DNA of 64,000 nucleotides from NCBI RefSeq assembly GCF_014647875.1, contig NZ_BMQA01000033.1, positions 23,847 through 87,846 of the forward strand, written 5' to 3'. Position 1 is the stretch's first letter, and each line of letters opens with the position of its first letter. Both the position numbers and the translations under genes were made by a program. Under the pieces are notes generated by a model. The model saw nothing but the letters and a program-made list of their open reading frames with translations, had not been told where the DNA came from and did not search any database. The DNA comes from Streptomyces brasiliensis (lineage in GTDB: Bacteria > Actinomycetota > Actinomycetes > Streptomycetales > Streptomycetaceae). Shown here piece after piece: positions 44,403 through 54,017 of this stretch.

Positions 44403-45917
44403 GTGACCACCACGACCGACCTGGTGTCGTACGAGGACGCTCTGGCGTCGTACGACCCCGTCATGGGCCTCGAGGTCCATGTCGAACTCGGCACCAAGAC
44501 CAAGATGTTCTGCGGGTGTTCGACCGAGCTGGGCGCCGCGCCCAACTCGCAGACGTGCCCGACCTGCCTCGGCCTGCCCGGCTCGCTCCCGGTCGTCAAC
44601 GCGACCGGCGTCGAGTCCGCGATCAAGATCGGCCTCGCGCTGAACTGCGAGATCGCCGAGTGGTGCCGCTTCGCCCGGAAGAACTACTTCTATCCGGACA
44701 TGCCGAAGAACTTCCAGACCTCCCAGTACGACGAGCCGATCGCCTTCAACGGCTACCTCGACGTCCAGCTGGAGGACGGCGAGACCTTCCGCGTGGAGAT
44801 CGAGCGCGCCCACATGGAGGAGGACACCGGCAAGTCGACGCACGTCGGCGGCGCGACGGGCCGTATCCACGGGGCGTCCCACTCCCTGCTCGACTACAAC
44901 CGCGCGGGCATCCCGCTCATCGAGATCGTCACCAAGCCGATCGTCGGTGCCGGCGAGCGTGCCCCCGAGGTCGCGCGGGCGTACGTCCGTGAGCTGCGCG
45001 AGCTCATCCGGGCGCTCGGTGTCTCCGAGGCGCGGATGGAGATGGGCCAGATGCGCTGCGACGTGAACCTGTCGCTGATGCCCAAGGGCGCCGACAAGTT
45101 CGGCACGCGCTCCGAGACGAAGAACGTCAACTCGCTGCGGTCCGTGGAGCGCGCGGCCCGCTTCGAGATCCAGCGGCACGCGGCCGTGCTGTCGTCCGGC
45201 GGCACGATCGTGCAGGAGACCCGCCACTTCCACGAGGACACCGGGTCGACGACCTCGGGCCGCGTGAAGGAGGAGGCCGAGGACTACCGGTACTTCCCGG
45301 AGCCCGACCTGGTACCGGTGGCGCCGCCGCGCGAGTGGGTCGAGGAGATCCGCGCCGTGCTGCCCGAGCTGCCGCTGGTGCGCCGCAACCGGCTCCGCGA
45401 GGAGTGGGGCGTCTCGGCGACCGACATGCAGGCGATCCTCAACGCCGGCGCCCTGGACCCGATCGTCGCCACGATCGTCGCCGGTGCCGACGCCGCCTCC
45501 GCCCGCAAGTGGTGGATGGGCGAGCTGGCACGCAGCGCCAACGAGTCGGGCGTCGCGCTCGACGAGCTGGCGATCACGCCGGTGCAGGTCGCCCGGGTCA
45601 CGGCGCTGGTCTCGGCCGGTGACCTGAACGACAAGCTGGCCCGGCAGGTCATCGAGGGCGTCCTCGCGGGCGAGGGCACCCCGGACGAGGTCGTCGACAA
45701 GCGCGGTCTGAAGGTCGTCTCCGACGACTCCGCGCTGGGCACGGCGGTCGACGAGGCCATCGCCGGCAACCCGGGCGTCGCCGACAAGATCCGCGGCGGC
45801 AAGGTGGCCGCGGCGGGCGCCCTGGTCGGCGCGGTCATGAAGGCGACCCGGGGTCAGGCCGACGCGGCCCGCGTCAAGGAACTGATCCTGGAGAAGCTGG
45901 GCGTCAGCGAGGGCTGA
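44403..45917 (+). CDS. gatB: Asp-tRNA(Asn)/Glu-tRNA(Gln) amidotransferase subunit B
   Basis: A 504-residue subunit that phosphorylates and transamidates the mischarged tRNA. VMGLEVHVELGTKTKMFCGC, CPTCLGLPGSLPV, FQTSQYDEPI and SLLDYNRAGIPLIEIV are family signatures; the C-terminal YqeY-like tail domain (about 410-500) binds tRNA. Zinc-type cysteines are present in MFCGC and TCPTC. The GTG start lies behind GAGGGAAG. A very stable hairpin follows. Confidence 0.97.
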   Translation: MTTTTDLVSYEDALASYDPVMGLEVHVELGTKTKMFCGCSTELGAAPNSQTCPTCLGLPGSLPVVNATGVESAIKIGLALNCEIAEWCRFARKNYFYPDMPKNFQTSQYDEPIAFNGYLDVQLEDGETFRVEIERAHMEEDTGKSTHVGGATGRIHGASHSLLDYNRAGIPLIEIVTKPIVGAGERAPEVARAYVRELRELIRALGVSEARMEMGQMRCDVNLSLMPKGADKFGTRSETKNVNSLRSVERAARFEIQRHAAVLSSGGTIVQETRHFHEDTGSTTSGRVKEEAEDYRYFPEPDLVPVAPPREWVEEIRAVLPELPLVRRNRLREEWGVSATDMQAILNAGALDPIVATIVAGADAASARKWWMGELARSANESGVALDELAITPVQVARVTALVSAGDLNDKLARQVIEGVLAGEGTPDEVVDKRGLKVVSDDSALGTAVDEAIAGNPGVADKIRGGKVAAAGALVGAVMKATRGQADAARVKELILEKLGVSEG

Positions 45918-45936
45918 GTCCGGCGGTTCCGTCAGC

Positions 45937-45974
45937 CCCAGGGGGACGCATCGACATCGATGCGTCCCCCTGGG
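45937..45974 (+). terminator. Terminator of the gatCAB operon
   Basis: A perfect 18-bp stem (45937-45954 with 45957-45974) with only a CA between the arms, 19 bp after the gatB stop. No T-run. Confidence 0.82.
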
Positions 45975-46082
45975 CGTCTGGTCAGGCAGTCCCCCTGGAC
46001 GGGCGTCCGCTCGGACGCGGCACCCCACCACCCGTACGAAGCCGAGTGCGCGCTCCTGGTCCACGCGCAGCATCTCCGCCGA

Positions 46083-46325
46083 CTAGCGTGCCATGCCGGC
46101 CATGAACTCGCTCGGGCCTCTCCTGCGTGCGCACCAACCAGCCGGCCGAGTGGAACGCCTGGAAACCCTGATACGCGTCCACTGACACGATTGCATCGAA
46201 CGTGCGTGCGCCTCCGCGAACACCTTCTGTACCCGGTCGCCGACGGCCGCCTCGGCGAGGCGGGCCGCGTTCGTCAGACGGCTCGTGAGGCCGTCGGCGA
46301 GATTCTGCGGTGTCATGTCGGACAT
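46083..46325 (-). pseudogene. Small gene broken by two compensating frameshifts
   Basis: On the minus strand the reading MSDMTPQNLADGLTSRLTNA continues to KVFAEAHA, then protein-like sequence jumps to another frame (FDAIVSVDAYQGFQAFHSAG then WLVRTQERPE) and returns to the first frame for EFMAGMAR and a TAG stop at 46085-46083. One missing base near 46200 and one extra base near 46115 would explain it, restoring a protein of about 80 residues. It is either a pseudogene or two sequencing errors. No family is recognised. The rest of 45975-46397 holds nothing else I can support. Confidence 0.55.
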
Positions 46326-46397
46326 CGCCGGACGCTGACAACCGTCCACGACCACCGCACCTGCTTCGTCCGGCCGTACGTACTACGCTCGCCCGCC

Positions 46398-46724
46398 ATG
46401 AGTGGACGCGGTGATTCCGGCATACGACCCGACCCGGCCGCGGCGGAGGGTGCGGCGGACGGCGCCGAGGAGCGCGCCGAGGACGTGCGCCGTGCCCGGT
46501 GGGCGGCCCTCGGCACCGGAGCCCTGCTTGCCCTCGCCGGGCTCGCCGCCGCGCTGCTTCGGCTCACCGGTTCCGCGCCGGCCCGCATCCCGGCCGCCTA
46601 TGGCCTCGGCGCGGTCGTCTGCGCGCTGGCCGCAGTCCTCGGCTTCCGGGGCCGTACCCGCTGGGCGCTGTGGCTGCTGATCGCAGGCGTCATGGTGATG
46701 GCCCTCGGGGACCAGTTCGACTGA
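46398..46724 (+). CDS. Small multi-helix membrane protein
   Basis: A 108-residue protein: a polar acidic N-terminus (AAAEGAADGAEERAEDV) followed by three hydrophobic segments (AALGTGALLALAGLAAALL, AAYGLGAVVCALAAVLGF and ALWLLIAGVMVMAL). No catalytic motif. ATG 46398 has no strong ribosome site. Function is unknown. Confidence 0.7.
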   Translation: MSGRGDSGIRPDPAAAEGAADGAEERAEDVRRARWAALGTGALLALAGLAAALLRLTGSAPARIPAAYGLGAVVCALAAVLGFRGRTRWALWLLIAGVMVMALGDQFD

Positions 46725-46943
46725 AGTTCCCGCCGCGGGGCCGGGGGGTCAGGGGGGAGAGCGCACCGGAACTGTCCTGTGACATCCATCCCACTCGTGT
46801 GAAGAGCCCCACGAACCCGACAAACGATCACATTCGCCTGCGAGAGTGGTCCTTCGATTGCTCATGCGTTCTTTGCGGGTTGTTCTCTCTATGGACGATC
46901 GATCCCGGTCAAAGATCCACAAATCGTCCCTGGGAGCACGTCT

Positions 46944-49172
46944 GTGGCAGCCCTTGCACGTTGGTGTGTCCGGCATCGACTGATCGCCGTCCTGCTGTGG
47001 CTCCTCGCCTTCGGCGGAGTCACCGCGGCCGCTGCCGTCACCGGCTCCGCGTACTCCGACCACTACGACGTCCCCGGCACCCAGGCGGGCCGCGCCACCG
47101 AACTGCTCAGCGAGGGCTTCCCCGGCATCAGCGGCGACACAGACACCGTCGTCTGGCACACCACCGAGGGCTCCGTCCGCTCGGCCGACGTCGAGCAGAC
47201 GATGAACCGCACCCTCGACCGGATCGCCGAGCTGCCCGGCATCACCACCGTGACCAGCCCCTACGGCGGTCAGGGCGACGCCGGCATCAGCCGCGACGGC
47301 CGCACGGCCTACGCCACCGTCACCTTCGGCCGGCCGGCCGAGGACATCGGCAAGTCCGAGGCCGAGGCCGTCGTCCGCACTGCCAAGTCAGCCGAGACCG
47401 ACGGGCTCCGGGTGGAGCTCGGCGGCAGGGCCATCGGGCTCACCGAGTCCGCGAGCGGGCACCTCGCCGAGGCGGTCGGCGTGCTCGTCGCCGCCGTCGT
47501 CCTGTTCCTCGCCTTCGGCTCGCTCGCCGCCTCGCTGCTGCCCATCGCCACCGCGCTCATCGGCGTCGGCACCGCGTACGGCGGTATCGCGCTGCTCGGA
47601 CACGCGATGACCGTCGCCGACTTCGCGCCCATGCTCGGCATGCTCATCGGGCTCGGCGTCGGCATCGACTACGCGCTGTTCCTGGTCACCCGGCACCGGC
47701 GCGGCCTGAAACGCGGCCTGAGCGTCACCGAGTCCGTCACCGACGCCGTCGCCACCACGGGACGCGCGGTCGTGTTCGCGGGCGCGACCGTGTGCATCGC
47801 ACTGCTCGGCATGCTGATCCTGCGGCTGAGTTTCCTCAACGGAGTCGCGGTCGCCGCCTCGCTGACCGTGGTCCTGACCGTCGCGGCCGCCGTGACCCTG
47901 CTGCCCGCCCTGCTGTCCCTCATCGGGCACCGCGCCCTCAGCCGCCGCGAGCGGCGCCGGCTGGCCGAGCACGGTCCGCAGCCGGAGCTGCCCACCGGCT
48001 TCGCCGCCCGCTGGTCCGCGTTCGTCGAACGCCACCCCAAGCTGCTCGGCGCCGTCGCCATGGCCGTCGTCGCCGTCCTCGCCCTGCCCACGTTCTCCCT
48101 CCACCTGGGCACCGCCGACCAGGGCAACGACCCCGGGACATCGACCACACGGCAGGCGTACGACCTGATCGCCGAGGGCTTCGGCCCCGGCTCCAACGGC
48201 CCGCTCACCCTCGTGACGCGCGTCGACGGCGCCGACGACAAGCTCGCCCTCGACAACCTCGACACCACCCTGCGGGACACCGCGGGCGTCGCCTCCGTGA
48301 CGCCCGCCCGCTACAACATCGCCGGCGACACCGCGTACCTCACGGTCGTCCCCGACTCGGCGCCCCAGTCACAGCGGACCAGCGATCTCGTCGAGCGCCT
48401 GCGCGCCGAGGTCCTCCCGCGCGCGCAGGCGGGCACCTCGCTCGACGTGCACGTCGGAGGGGTGACCGCGGCCTACGACGACTTCTCCGCCGTGATCGTC
48501 AGCAAGCTGCCGCTGTTCGTCGGGGTCGTGATCGGGTTCGGCTGCGTACTGCTCTTGCTCGCGTTCCGCTCGCTCGGCATTCCGCTGAAGGCCGCCGCGA
48601 TGAACATCGCCGCCGTCGCCGCGGCCTTCGGTATCGTCGTCGCCGTCTTCCAGTGGGGCTGGGGCAGCGAACCGCTGGGCCTCGGCCGCGCGGGCCCCAT
48701 CGAACCCTTCCTGCCCGTGATCATGGTGTCGGTCCTCTTCGGCCTCTCCATGGACTACCAGGTCTTCCTGGTCAGCCGGATGTACGAGGAGTGGCTGGAG
48801 ACCGGCGACAACCGGCGCGCCGTCCGCGTCGGCCTCGCCGAGACGAGCCGGGTGATCAACTCCGCCGCGGTCATCATGATCTCGGTGTTCCTCGCCTTCG
48901 TGCTCAGCGGCGACCGCGTGATCGCCATGTTCGGCATCGCGCTGGCCTCGGCCGTCGCCCTGGACGCCTTCGTCCTGCGCACCTTGCTCGTGCCCGCCCT
49001 GATGCATCTGCTCGGCGACGCCAACTGGTGGCTGCCCGGCTGGCTGGAGCGCCGGCTGCCCCGGATCAGCATCGAGCCGCCCGAGTGCCGCGCCGCCCAT
49101 GAGAAGCTCGACGCGGTCGTGACGGAACTGGCTGAGGAGCGACGGCAGGATGTACGCGATTTCCCTGGGTGA
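46944..49172 (+). CDS. MMPL family RND transporter
   Basis: A 742-residue membrane protein with the duplicated MMPL/RND layout: one helix, a large extracytoplasmic loop, five helices, then the same again. Family motifs include GLGVGIDYALFLVTRHRR in the first half and FGLSMDYQVFLVSRMYEE in the second, each carrying the proton-relay Asp-Tyr. It probably exports a lipid, polyketide or other hydrophobic compound. A GTG start follows GGGAG. The 3' end overlaps a GNAT gene by 23 bp. Confidence 0.92.
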   Translation: MAALARWCVRHRLIAVLLWLLAFGGVTAAAAVTGSAYSDHYDVPGTQAGRATELLSEGFPGISGDTDTVVWHTTEGSVRSADVEQTMNRTLDRIAELPGITTVTSPYGGQGDAGISRDGRTAYATVTFGRPAEDIGKSEAEAVVRTAKSAETDGLRVELGGRAIGLTESASGHLAEAVGVLVAAVVLFLAFGSLAASLLPIATALIGVGTAYGGIALLGHAMTVADFAPMLGMLIGLGVGIDYALFLVTRHRRGLKRGLSVTESVTDAVATTGRAVVFAGATVCIALLGMLILRLSFLNGVAVAASLTVVLTVAAAVTLLPALLSLIGHRALSRRERRRLAEHGPQPELPTGFAARWSAFVERHPKLLGAVAMAVVAVLALPTFSLHLGTADQGNDPGTSTTRQAYDLIAEGFGPGSNGPLTLVTRVDGADDKLALDNLDTTLRDTAGVASVTPARYNIAGDTAYLTVVPDSAPQSQRTSDLVERLRAEVLPRAQAGTSLDVHVGGVTAAYDDFSAVIVSKLPLFVGVVIGFGCVLLLLAFRSLGIPLKAAAMNIAAVAAAFGIVVAVFQWGWGSEPLGLGRAGPIEPFLPVIMVSVLFGLSMDYQVFLVSRMYEEWLETGDNRRAVRVGLAETSRVINSAAVIMISVFLAFVLSGDRVIAMFGIALASAVALDAFVLRTLLVPALMHLLGDANWWLPGWLERRLPRISIEPPECRAAHEKLDAVVTELAEERRQDVRDFPG

Positions 49173-49725
49173 CGACGGCGCGGAGCTGCGGCCGTTGGAG
49201 ATCTGGCATGCCGAGGAGTTCCTCGCGCACCTCGATCGGGGGCGGGAGTTCATCGGGCAGTTCATCTCCTTCGGGTCCAAGGAGACGGACGTGGCGTCCG
49301 CGCGGGCCATGCTCCAGCGCTACACCGACATGCGTGCCGCGGACACCGGCTCCCTGCACGGACTGTGGCTGGAGGGGAAGCTGGTCGGCGGGGTGCTCTT
49401 CCTGAACTTCGACGCGCAGCACGGCAACTGCGAGGTCGGCTGCTGGCTGGAGCCCGCCGGTACCGGACGCGGGCTCGTCACCCGCGCGATGCGCGTCCTC
49501 ATCGACCACGCCATCGAGCGGCGCGGCATCCACCGCGTCGAGTGGGTCGCCGCCTCGGGCAACCAGGCCAGCCTGAACGTGGCCCGCCGCCTGGGCATGA
49601 CCCGCGACGGCGTACGGCGTGAGGCCCACCCCTATCGCGGGGTGCGGCACGACCTCGAGGTGTGGTCGGTGCTTGCCCCCGAATGGCGCGCGGCACGCGC
49701 GCGTACCGAGCACAGCGATCATTAA
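49150..49725 (+). CDS. GNAT family N-acetyltransferase (RimJ/RimL type)
   Basis: A 191-residue acetyltransferase. EVGCWLEPAGTGRGLVTRAM contains the acetyl-CoA-binding GTGRG, and VAASGNQASLNVARRLGM is the conserved Asn-containing helix of RimL/SpeG-like enzymes. Such enzymes acetylate ribosomal protein N-termini or small amines. The start ATG lies inside the end of the MMPL gene, implying translational coupling, so it may modify the exported compound or act in resistance; that is inference. Confidence 0.9.
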   Translation: MYAISLGDDGAELRPLEIWHAEEFLAHLDRGREFIGQFISFGSKETDVASARAMLQRYTDMRAADTGSLHGLWLEGKLVGGVLFLNFDAQHGNCEVGCWLEPAGTGRGLVTRAMRVLIDHAIERRGIHRVEWVAASGNQASLNVARRLGMTRDGVRREAHPYRGVRHDLEVWSVLAPEWRAARARTEHSDH

Positions 49726-49760
49726 GAGAGTTCTCAGACGGCGTCCGTACGGTGCGGGGC

Positions 49761-50351
49761 ATGGGAACCAAGACAGTTGACGGGGCCGGGAGCGGCACCG
49801 AGACCAAGCAGGACGAAACGTTCACCGACGAGGCGGCTGCGGACGCCACCGAGGCGGATGGTGGGGCCGGGGCCGGGGCCGGGGCCGATGGCGTGACCGG
49901 GGCCGAGGACGCCGAGGCGGACGGTGTGATCGAGGAGACGGCCGAGAAGGAGGGGCCCTCCGGCGTCGGACAGGGTGCCGCGGCTGTCGTCTCCGCCGCG
50001 CTGGGCGTCGTCTCGCTCAACGGTGGCTGGATCGGCACCGTCGCCTCCGCGCGCGAGAACCTCGTCGGCCAGCTGCAGACGGCGTCGAACGCGAGCATCG
50101 CCCAGCAGCTCAAGGAGCTGTACGGCGACGCCTGGCAGGCCACCGCGCTGTGGGCCGGCCTGTTCGCGCTGGTCGGGCTGATCACCGGCGTCGCCGTGCT
50201 GGCGCGGCCCGCGTTCGGCACGCCCGGCAAGCCGCAGGCGCCCTGGATCAAGTCGGTCGCCTGGGCGGGCGTCTCGCTCGCTGTCATCGGCCTGCTCCTG
50301 GCCGTCCTCAAGTACTCCGACGCGCTGCTGGCCCTGCCCTCGGCAAAGTGA
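49761..50351 (+). CDS. Membrane protein with acidic Ala/Gly-rich N-terminus
   Basis: A 196-residue protein. Residues 1-75 are disordered-looking and acidic (DEAAADATEADGG, AGAGAGADG). Hydrophobic segments follow near 78-95 (GAAAVVSAALGVVSLNGGW), 130-150 (LWAGLFALVGLITGVAVLA) and 172-188. A helical segment with QLQTASNASIAQQLKELYGD lies between the first two. No family is recognised. A very large hairpin ends the transcript. Confidence 0.75.
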   Translation: MGTKTVDGAGSGTETKQDETFTDEAAADATEADGGAGAGAGADGVTGAEDAEADGVIEETAEKEGPSGVGQGAAAVVSAALGVVSLNGGWIGTVASARENLVGQLQTASNASIAQQLKELYGDAWQATALWAGLFALVGLITGVAVLARPAFGTPGKPQAPWIKSVAWAGVSLAVIGLLLAVLKYSDALLALPSAK

Positions 50352-50364
50352 ATCACCGCAGGCC

Positions 50365-50421
50365 GTAAGGGGTCTTAGCGCATCCGTGAGCACCTCACGG
50401 AGCGCCTAAGGCCCCTTACGC
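50365..50421. terminator. 57-nt near-perfect hairpin
   Basis: Arms from CGTAAGGGG to CCGTGAG pair with CTCACGG to CCCCTTACG around a CAC loop, with only a few internal mismatches. It lies 14 bp past the stop of the acidic membrane protein gene. The size makes it one of the most stable structures in the window. Confidence 0.8.
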
Positions 50422-50547
50422 ACGTCCGGGGCCGGCCGGCCGCCCCAAGATGCGGAACTCTCCCCATGTGGGACACCCCCCTGGGAGACGAAGGTAGAGG
50501 CATCGCAGGAAGCGATACCGGAAACCGAACTCTCCGAGGGACACATC

Positions 50548-50742
50548 ATGATCGAGTACGAACTCCACCAGGCCCGTTCCGCCGAGCTGCTCCGCCGGGC
50601 CGAGCACGAGCGCCTGGCCCGCGAGCTCCTGCGCGGCCGCCGGGCGGCCCGCCGCGAGGCGGACACACGCCGGGCCGCGGGGGCCGAAGGCGAAACCCAT
50701 ACCGACCGCCCCCGCCACCGCCGAGTCGCCCGCCCCGCATGA
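50548..50742 (+). CDS. Short Arg-rich protein
   Basis: A 64-residue protein. The N-terminus YELHQARSAELLRRAEHERL forms an amphipathic helix of the kind seen in many short Streptomyces proteins next to regulators; the rest is Arg-rich. ATG 50548 follows CGAGGGA. Function is unknown, and the non-coding stretch up to the LuxR-type regulator follows. Confidence 0.65.
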   Translation: MIEYELHQARSAELLRRAEHERLARELLRGRRAARREADTRRAAGAEGETHTDRPRHRRVARPA

Positions 50743-50957
50743 ACGCGGGGCGGGACGCCCGGCCCACACCGACGGTCCGGGCGGACGCCGACAGCAGGAG
50801 GAACGGCCGCGCGGAGGGTGACGGCGAGAGGAACGGCCGCGCGGGAGACGGCCGTTCCCTCGTGCGCGAACCTTCCGTCGTCGTGCGTGAACCAGGCGGT
50901 ACGGCGGCGCCGCTCGGCCCGTGGAAAAGCGGTGCCGTGCTGTCGGACCCTCGTGCG

Positions 50958-53900
50958 ATGCTCGGGTCCGTGGAGACCAGGTCCGTCAGTCCGGTGTTCG
51001 TCGGCCGCAGCGAAGAGCTGGACACGCTGAACGACGCGCTCGCCCGTGCCGCCGCGGGCGAGCCGCAGGCGTTGCTGCTCGGCGGTGAGGCCGGCGTCGG
51101 CAAGACGCGGCTGGTCGAGGAGTTCGCCACCGCCGCCTGCCGCCGGGGTGCCGTCGTCGCGCTCGGCGGCTGTGTGGAGATCGGCGCCGACGGGCTGCCC
51201 TTCGCCCCGTTCTCCACGGCCCTGCGCGCGCTGCGCCACGCGTTGCCCGGGGAACTCGCCGCCGCCGCCGCGGGGCAGGAGGAGGAACTGGCCCGGCTCC
51301 TGCCCGAGTTGGCCGAAGCCACCCCCACCCGGGCCACGGGACGGCACGACGAGGAGGGCGTGGCCCGTCTCTTCGAACTCACCGCCCGTCTGCTGGAACG
51401 CGTCGCCGCCGACCGCACGGTCGTCGTCGCCCTGGAGGACCTGCACTGGGCCGACGCCTCCACCCGCCACCTCCTGTCCTACCTCCTGCGCACCCTGCGC
51501 ACCGGCCGTCTCGTCGTCCTCGCCACCTACCGCTCCGACGACATCCACCGCCGCCATCCACTGCGCCCCCTGCTCGCGGAACTGGACCGGCTGCGCACCG
51601 TCCGCCGTATCGAACTCGCCCGGTTCAACCGCGACGAGGTCTGCCGCCAGATCGCCGGCATCCTCGCCGCCGAACCCGACCCCGCCCAGGTCGACGACAT
51701 CTTCGAACGCTCCGACGGCAACGCCTTCTTCGTCGAGGAACTCGCCGTCGCCACCCACGAGGGCTGTTGCACCGGCCTCACCGACTCCCTGCGCGATCTG
51801 CTCCTCGTGCGGGTCGAGACGCTGCCCGAGACCGCCCAGCGGGTCGCCCGGATCGTCGCCGAGGGCGGCTCCACCGTCGAATACCGGCTCCTCGCCGCCG
51901 TCGCCCGGCTCACCGAGGACGACCTCATCGAGGCGCTGCGGGCCGCCGTGAACGCCAACATCCTCGCCGCCGCACCCGGCGGCGACGGCTACCGCTTCCG
52001 CCACTCCCTGGTCCGCGAGGCCGTCGCCGACGACCTGCTGCCCGGTGAACGCTCCCGTCTCAACCGCCGCTACGCCGAAGCCCTGGAGACCGACCCCGCG
52101 CTCGTCCCCGCCGCCGAATGCGTCACACGCCTGGCCAGTTACTGGTACCACGCCCACGACCCCGCCAAGGCCCTGCCCGCCGTCCTGGACGCTTCCGTCG
52201 CCGCCCGCCGCCGGCACGCCTACAGCGAGCAACTACGGCTCCTGGAACGGGCGATGGAACTGTGGGACACTGCCCCCGAGGACGTACGTTCTGCCCTGCG
52301 CCCCGTCGACTACACCGAGGTCTACCCTCCCTGCGGCTGCGACCCCGCCACCACCCCACTGCGCTATCTGGACCTGATGGCGGAGGCCGCCGTCGCCGGG
52401 CGGCTGTGCGGGGAGCGCGAGCGGGCCCTGAAGATCACCAAGCGGGCGCTGCAACTACTGGAGGACGAGGACGATCCGCTGCGCGCCGCCTGGTTCTGGA
52501 CCCGGCGCTCCAGCCTGGTCCAGGCCCTGGGGCGGGGCGACGGCCGGCACGAACTGGCCATCGCGCAGGAACTGGTCCGCGGCCTGCCCCCGTCGGACGT
52601 GCACGCCGAGGTGCTGGGCGACGTCGCCAACTGGGCGATGCTGCACGCGCCGGGGCCCGAGGCCCTCGCCGCCGCAGAGCGGGCCGTGGAGTACGCACGC
52701 ATGGTCGACGCCCGCGAGATCGAGCTGAACGCGCGTGTCACCCTGGGCAGCCTGAAGGTCGACGCGGGCGACGTCGAGACGGGCCTCGCCGAGATGTACG
52801 AGGTCAAGGACCAGGCGCTCAAGGAGGGCTTCCCCTATGTCGCGGGCCGCGCCTATGTGAACCTGCCCTCCGAGCTCGAATCCGTCGGCCGCTCCCGGGA
52901 GGCCGCCCCCATCCTCGAGGAAGCCATCCTGTTCACCCAGCGGTTCGGCCTGCTGGGCTCCGAGGCCTGGGTGTGGGCCAACCTCTCCGATTCGCTCCAC
53001 TCCCTCGGCCGCTGGCACGAGGCCGCGCGGGCCGCGTCGAGCGCGGCACACCGAGGCCCGAGCGCGAAACCCCTGGGCACGGCCGCCCTGTGCCTGGCCT
53101 GTCTCGCTCTCGGCCGCGGCGACCTTCCCGAGGCGGCACGCCAACTCGCCGCCGCCCACGACTACTTCGGCACGCACGACCCCATGCCCCAGCAATGGCT
53201 GCCCCTGGCCCGCATCGCCGTCGGGCTGGCGGCGGCGGAGGGCCGCCTGCTGGACGCCCGTGCCGAACTTGCCCGTGCCCTCGACGCGGGCATCCCGCCC
53301 GGCACCCACCGCTATGCCTGGCCGATGGTCCTGGCCGCCGCCACCGCGGAGGCCGACGCCCGCGATCTGCCCGCCGGGGACGCGGGCCGCGCCGAAGCGC
53401 TCGACCGCCTCCACGGGGCCGCCAAGAATCTCACGACCGGTGCCCCCGTCTGGCTGGCCCACGACCAGTGGGTCCGCGCCGAACTCCTGCGCGCCGAGGG
53501 CAGGGACACCCCGGACACCTGGTCGGAGGTGGTCTGCGCCTTCGAGCCCCTGGAACGGCCCTACGACCTCGCCCGCGTCCGTTTCCGTCTCGCTGCGGCC
53601 CTGCTGTCCGACGGCGGGGACGACGAGCGCAATCGCGCCACGGAACTGCTCCGGCTGGCCGGTGCCGTCGCCGACCACCTCGGCGCGCGCCCTCTCGCCG
53701 ACGCCGTCGCGCTCCTCGCCCAGCGAGCCCGGCTCACCCTGGGCGGTGTCCCACGGCAGGCACCCGCCCCCGCCGACCCCGTCGAGGCCCTCGGGCTCAC
53801 CAGCCGGGAACGCGACGTCCTGCGCCTGGTGTCCGTCGGCCGCACCAACCGCCAGATCGCCGAGGAACTCTTCATCTCGCCGAAGACCGCGAGCGTGCAC

Positions 53901-54008
53901 GTCTCCAACATCCTCGGCAAGCTCGGCGTCTCCGGCCGGGGCGAGGCGGCGGCGATGGCGCATCGGCTGGCGCTGTTCCCGCCGGTGACCGGTGCCGGCG
54001 GGAACTGA
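50958..54008 (+). CDS. Large AAA-LuxR (LAL/MalT-like) transcriptional regulator
   Basis: About 1016 residues. An N-terminal AAA ATPase domain has Walker A GGEAGVGKT (42-50) and Walker B VVVALEDLHWAD (about 156-167). A long helical TPR-like region (about 400-900) probably senses a ligand. The C-terminal LuxR HTH (about 946-1005) reads LTSRERDVLRLVSVGRTNRQ then IAEELFISPKTASVHVSNIL. LAL regulators often activate secondary-metabolite or sugar genes; no biosynthetic cluster is beside it. The start is uncertain: GTG 50937 and GTG 50970 are also in frame and none has a clear ribosome site. Confidence 0.87.
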   Translation: MLGSVETRSVSPVFVGRSEELDTLNDALARAAAGEPQALLLGGEAGVGKTRLVEEFATAACRRGAVVALGGCVEIGADGLPFAPFSTALRALRHALPGELAAAAAGQEEELARLLPELAEATPTRATGRHDEEGVARLFELTARLLERVAADRTVVVALEDLHWADASTRHLLSYLLRTLRTGRLVVLATYRSDDIHRRHPLRPLLAELDRLRTVRRIELARFNRDEVCRQIAGILAAEPDPAQVDDIFERSDGNAFFVEELAVATHEGCCTGLTDSLRDLLLVRVETLPETAQRVARIVAEGGSTVEYRLLAAVARLTEDDLIEALRAAVNANILAAAPGGDGYRFRHSLVREAVADDLLPGERSRLNRRYAEALETDPALVPAAECVTRLASYWYHAHDPAKALPAVLDASVAARRRHAYSEQLRLLERAMELWDTAPEDVRSALRPVDYTEVYPPCGCDPATTPLRYLDLMAEAAVAGRLCGERERALKITKRALQLLEDEDDPLRAAWFWTRRSSLVQALGRGDGRHELAIAQELVRGLPPSDVHAEVLGDVANWAMLHAPGPEALAAAERAVEYARMVDAREIELNARVTLGSLKVDAGDVETGLAEMYEVKDQALKEGFPYVAGRAYVNLPSELESVGRSREAAPILEEAILFTQRFGLLGSEAWVWANLSDSLHSLGRWHEAARAASSAAHRGPSAKPLGTAALCLACLALGRGDLPEAARQLAAAHDYFGTHDPMPQQWLPLARIAVGLAAAEGRLLDARAELARALDAGIPPGTHRYAWPMVLAAATAEADARDLPAGDAGRAEALDRLHGAAKNLTTGAPVWLAHDQWVRAELLRAEGRDTPDTWSEVVCAFEPLERPYDLARVRFRLAAALLSDGGDDERNRATELLRLAGAVADHLGARPLADAVALLAQRARLTLGGVPRQAPAPADPVEALGLTSRERDVLRLVSVGRTNRQIAEELFISPKTASVHVSNILGKLGVSGRGEAAAMAHRLALFPPVTGAGGN

Positions 54009-54017
54009 CCGGCGGCG

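Noticed and set aside
46499..49102. An 867-codon Arg/Pro/His-rich frame on the plus strand
   Set aside because: It is an out-of-frame reading of the MMPL transporter; the correct frame has transmembrane segments and family motifs.
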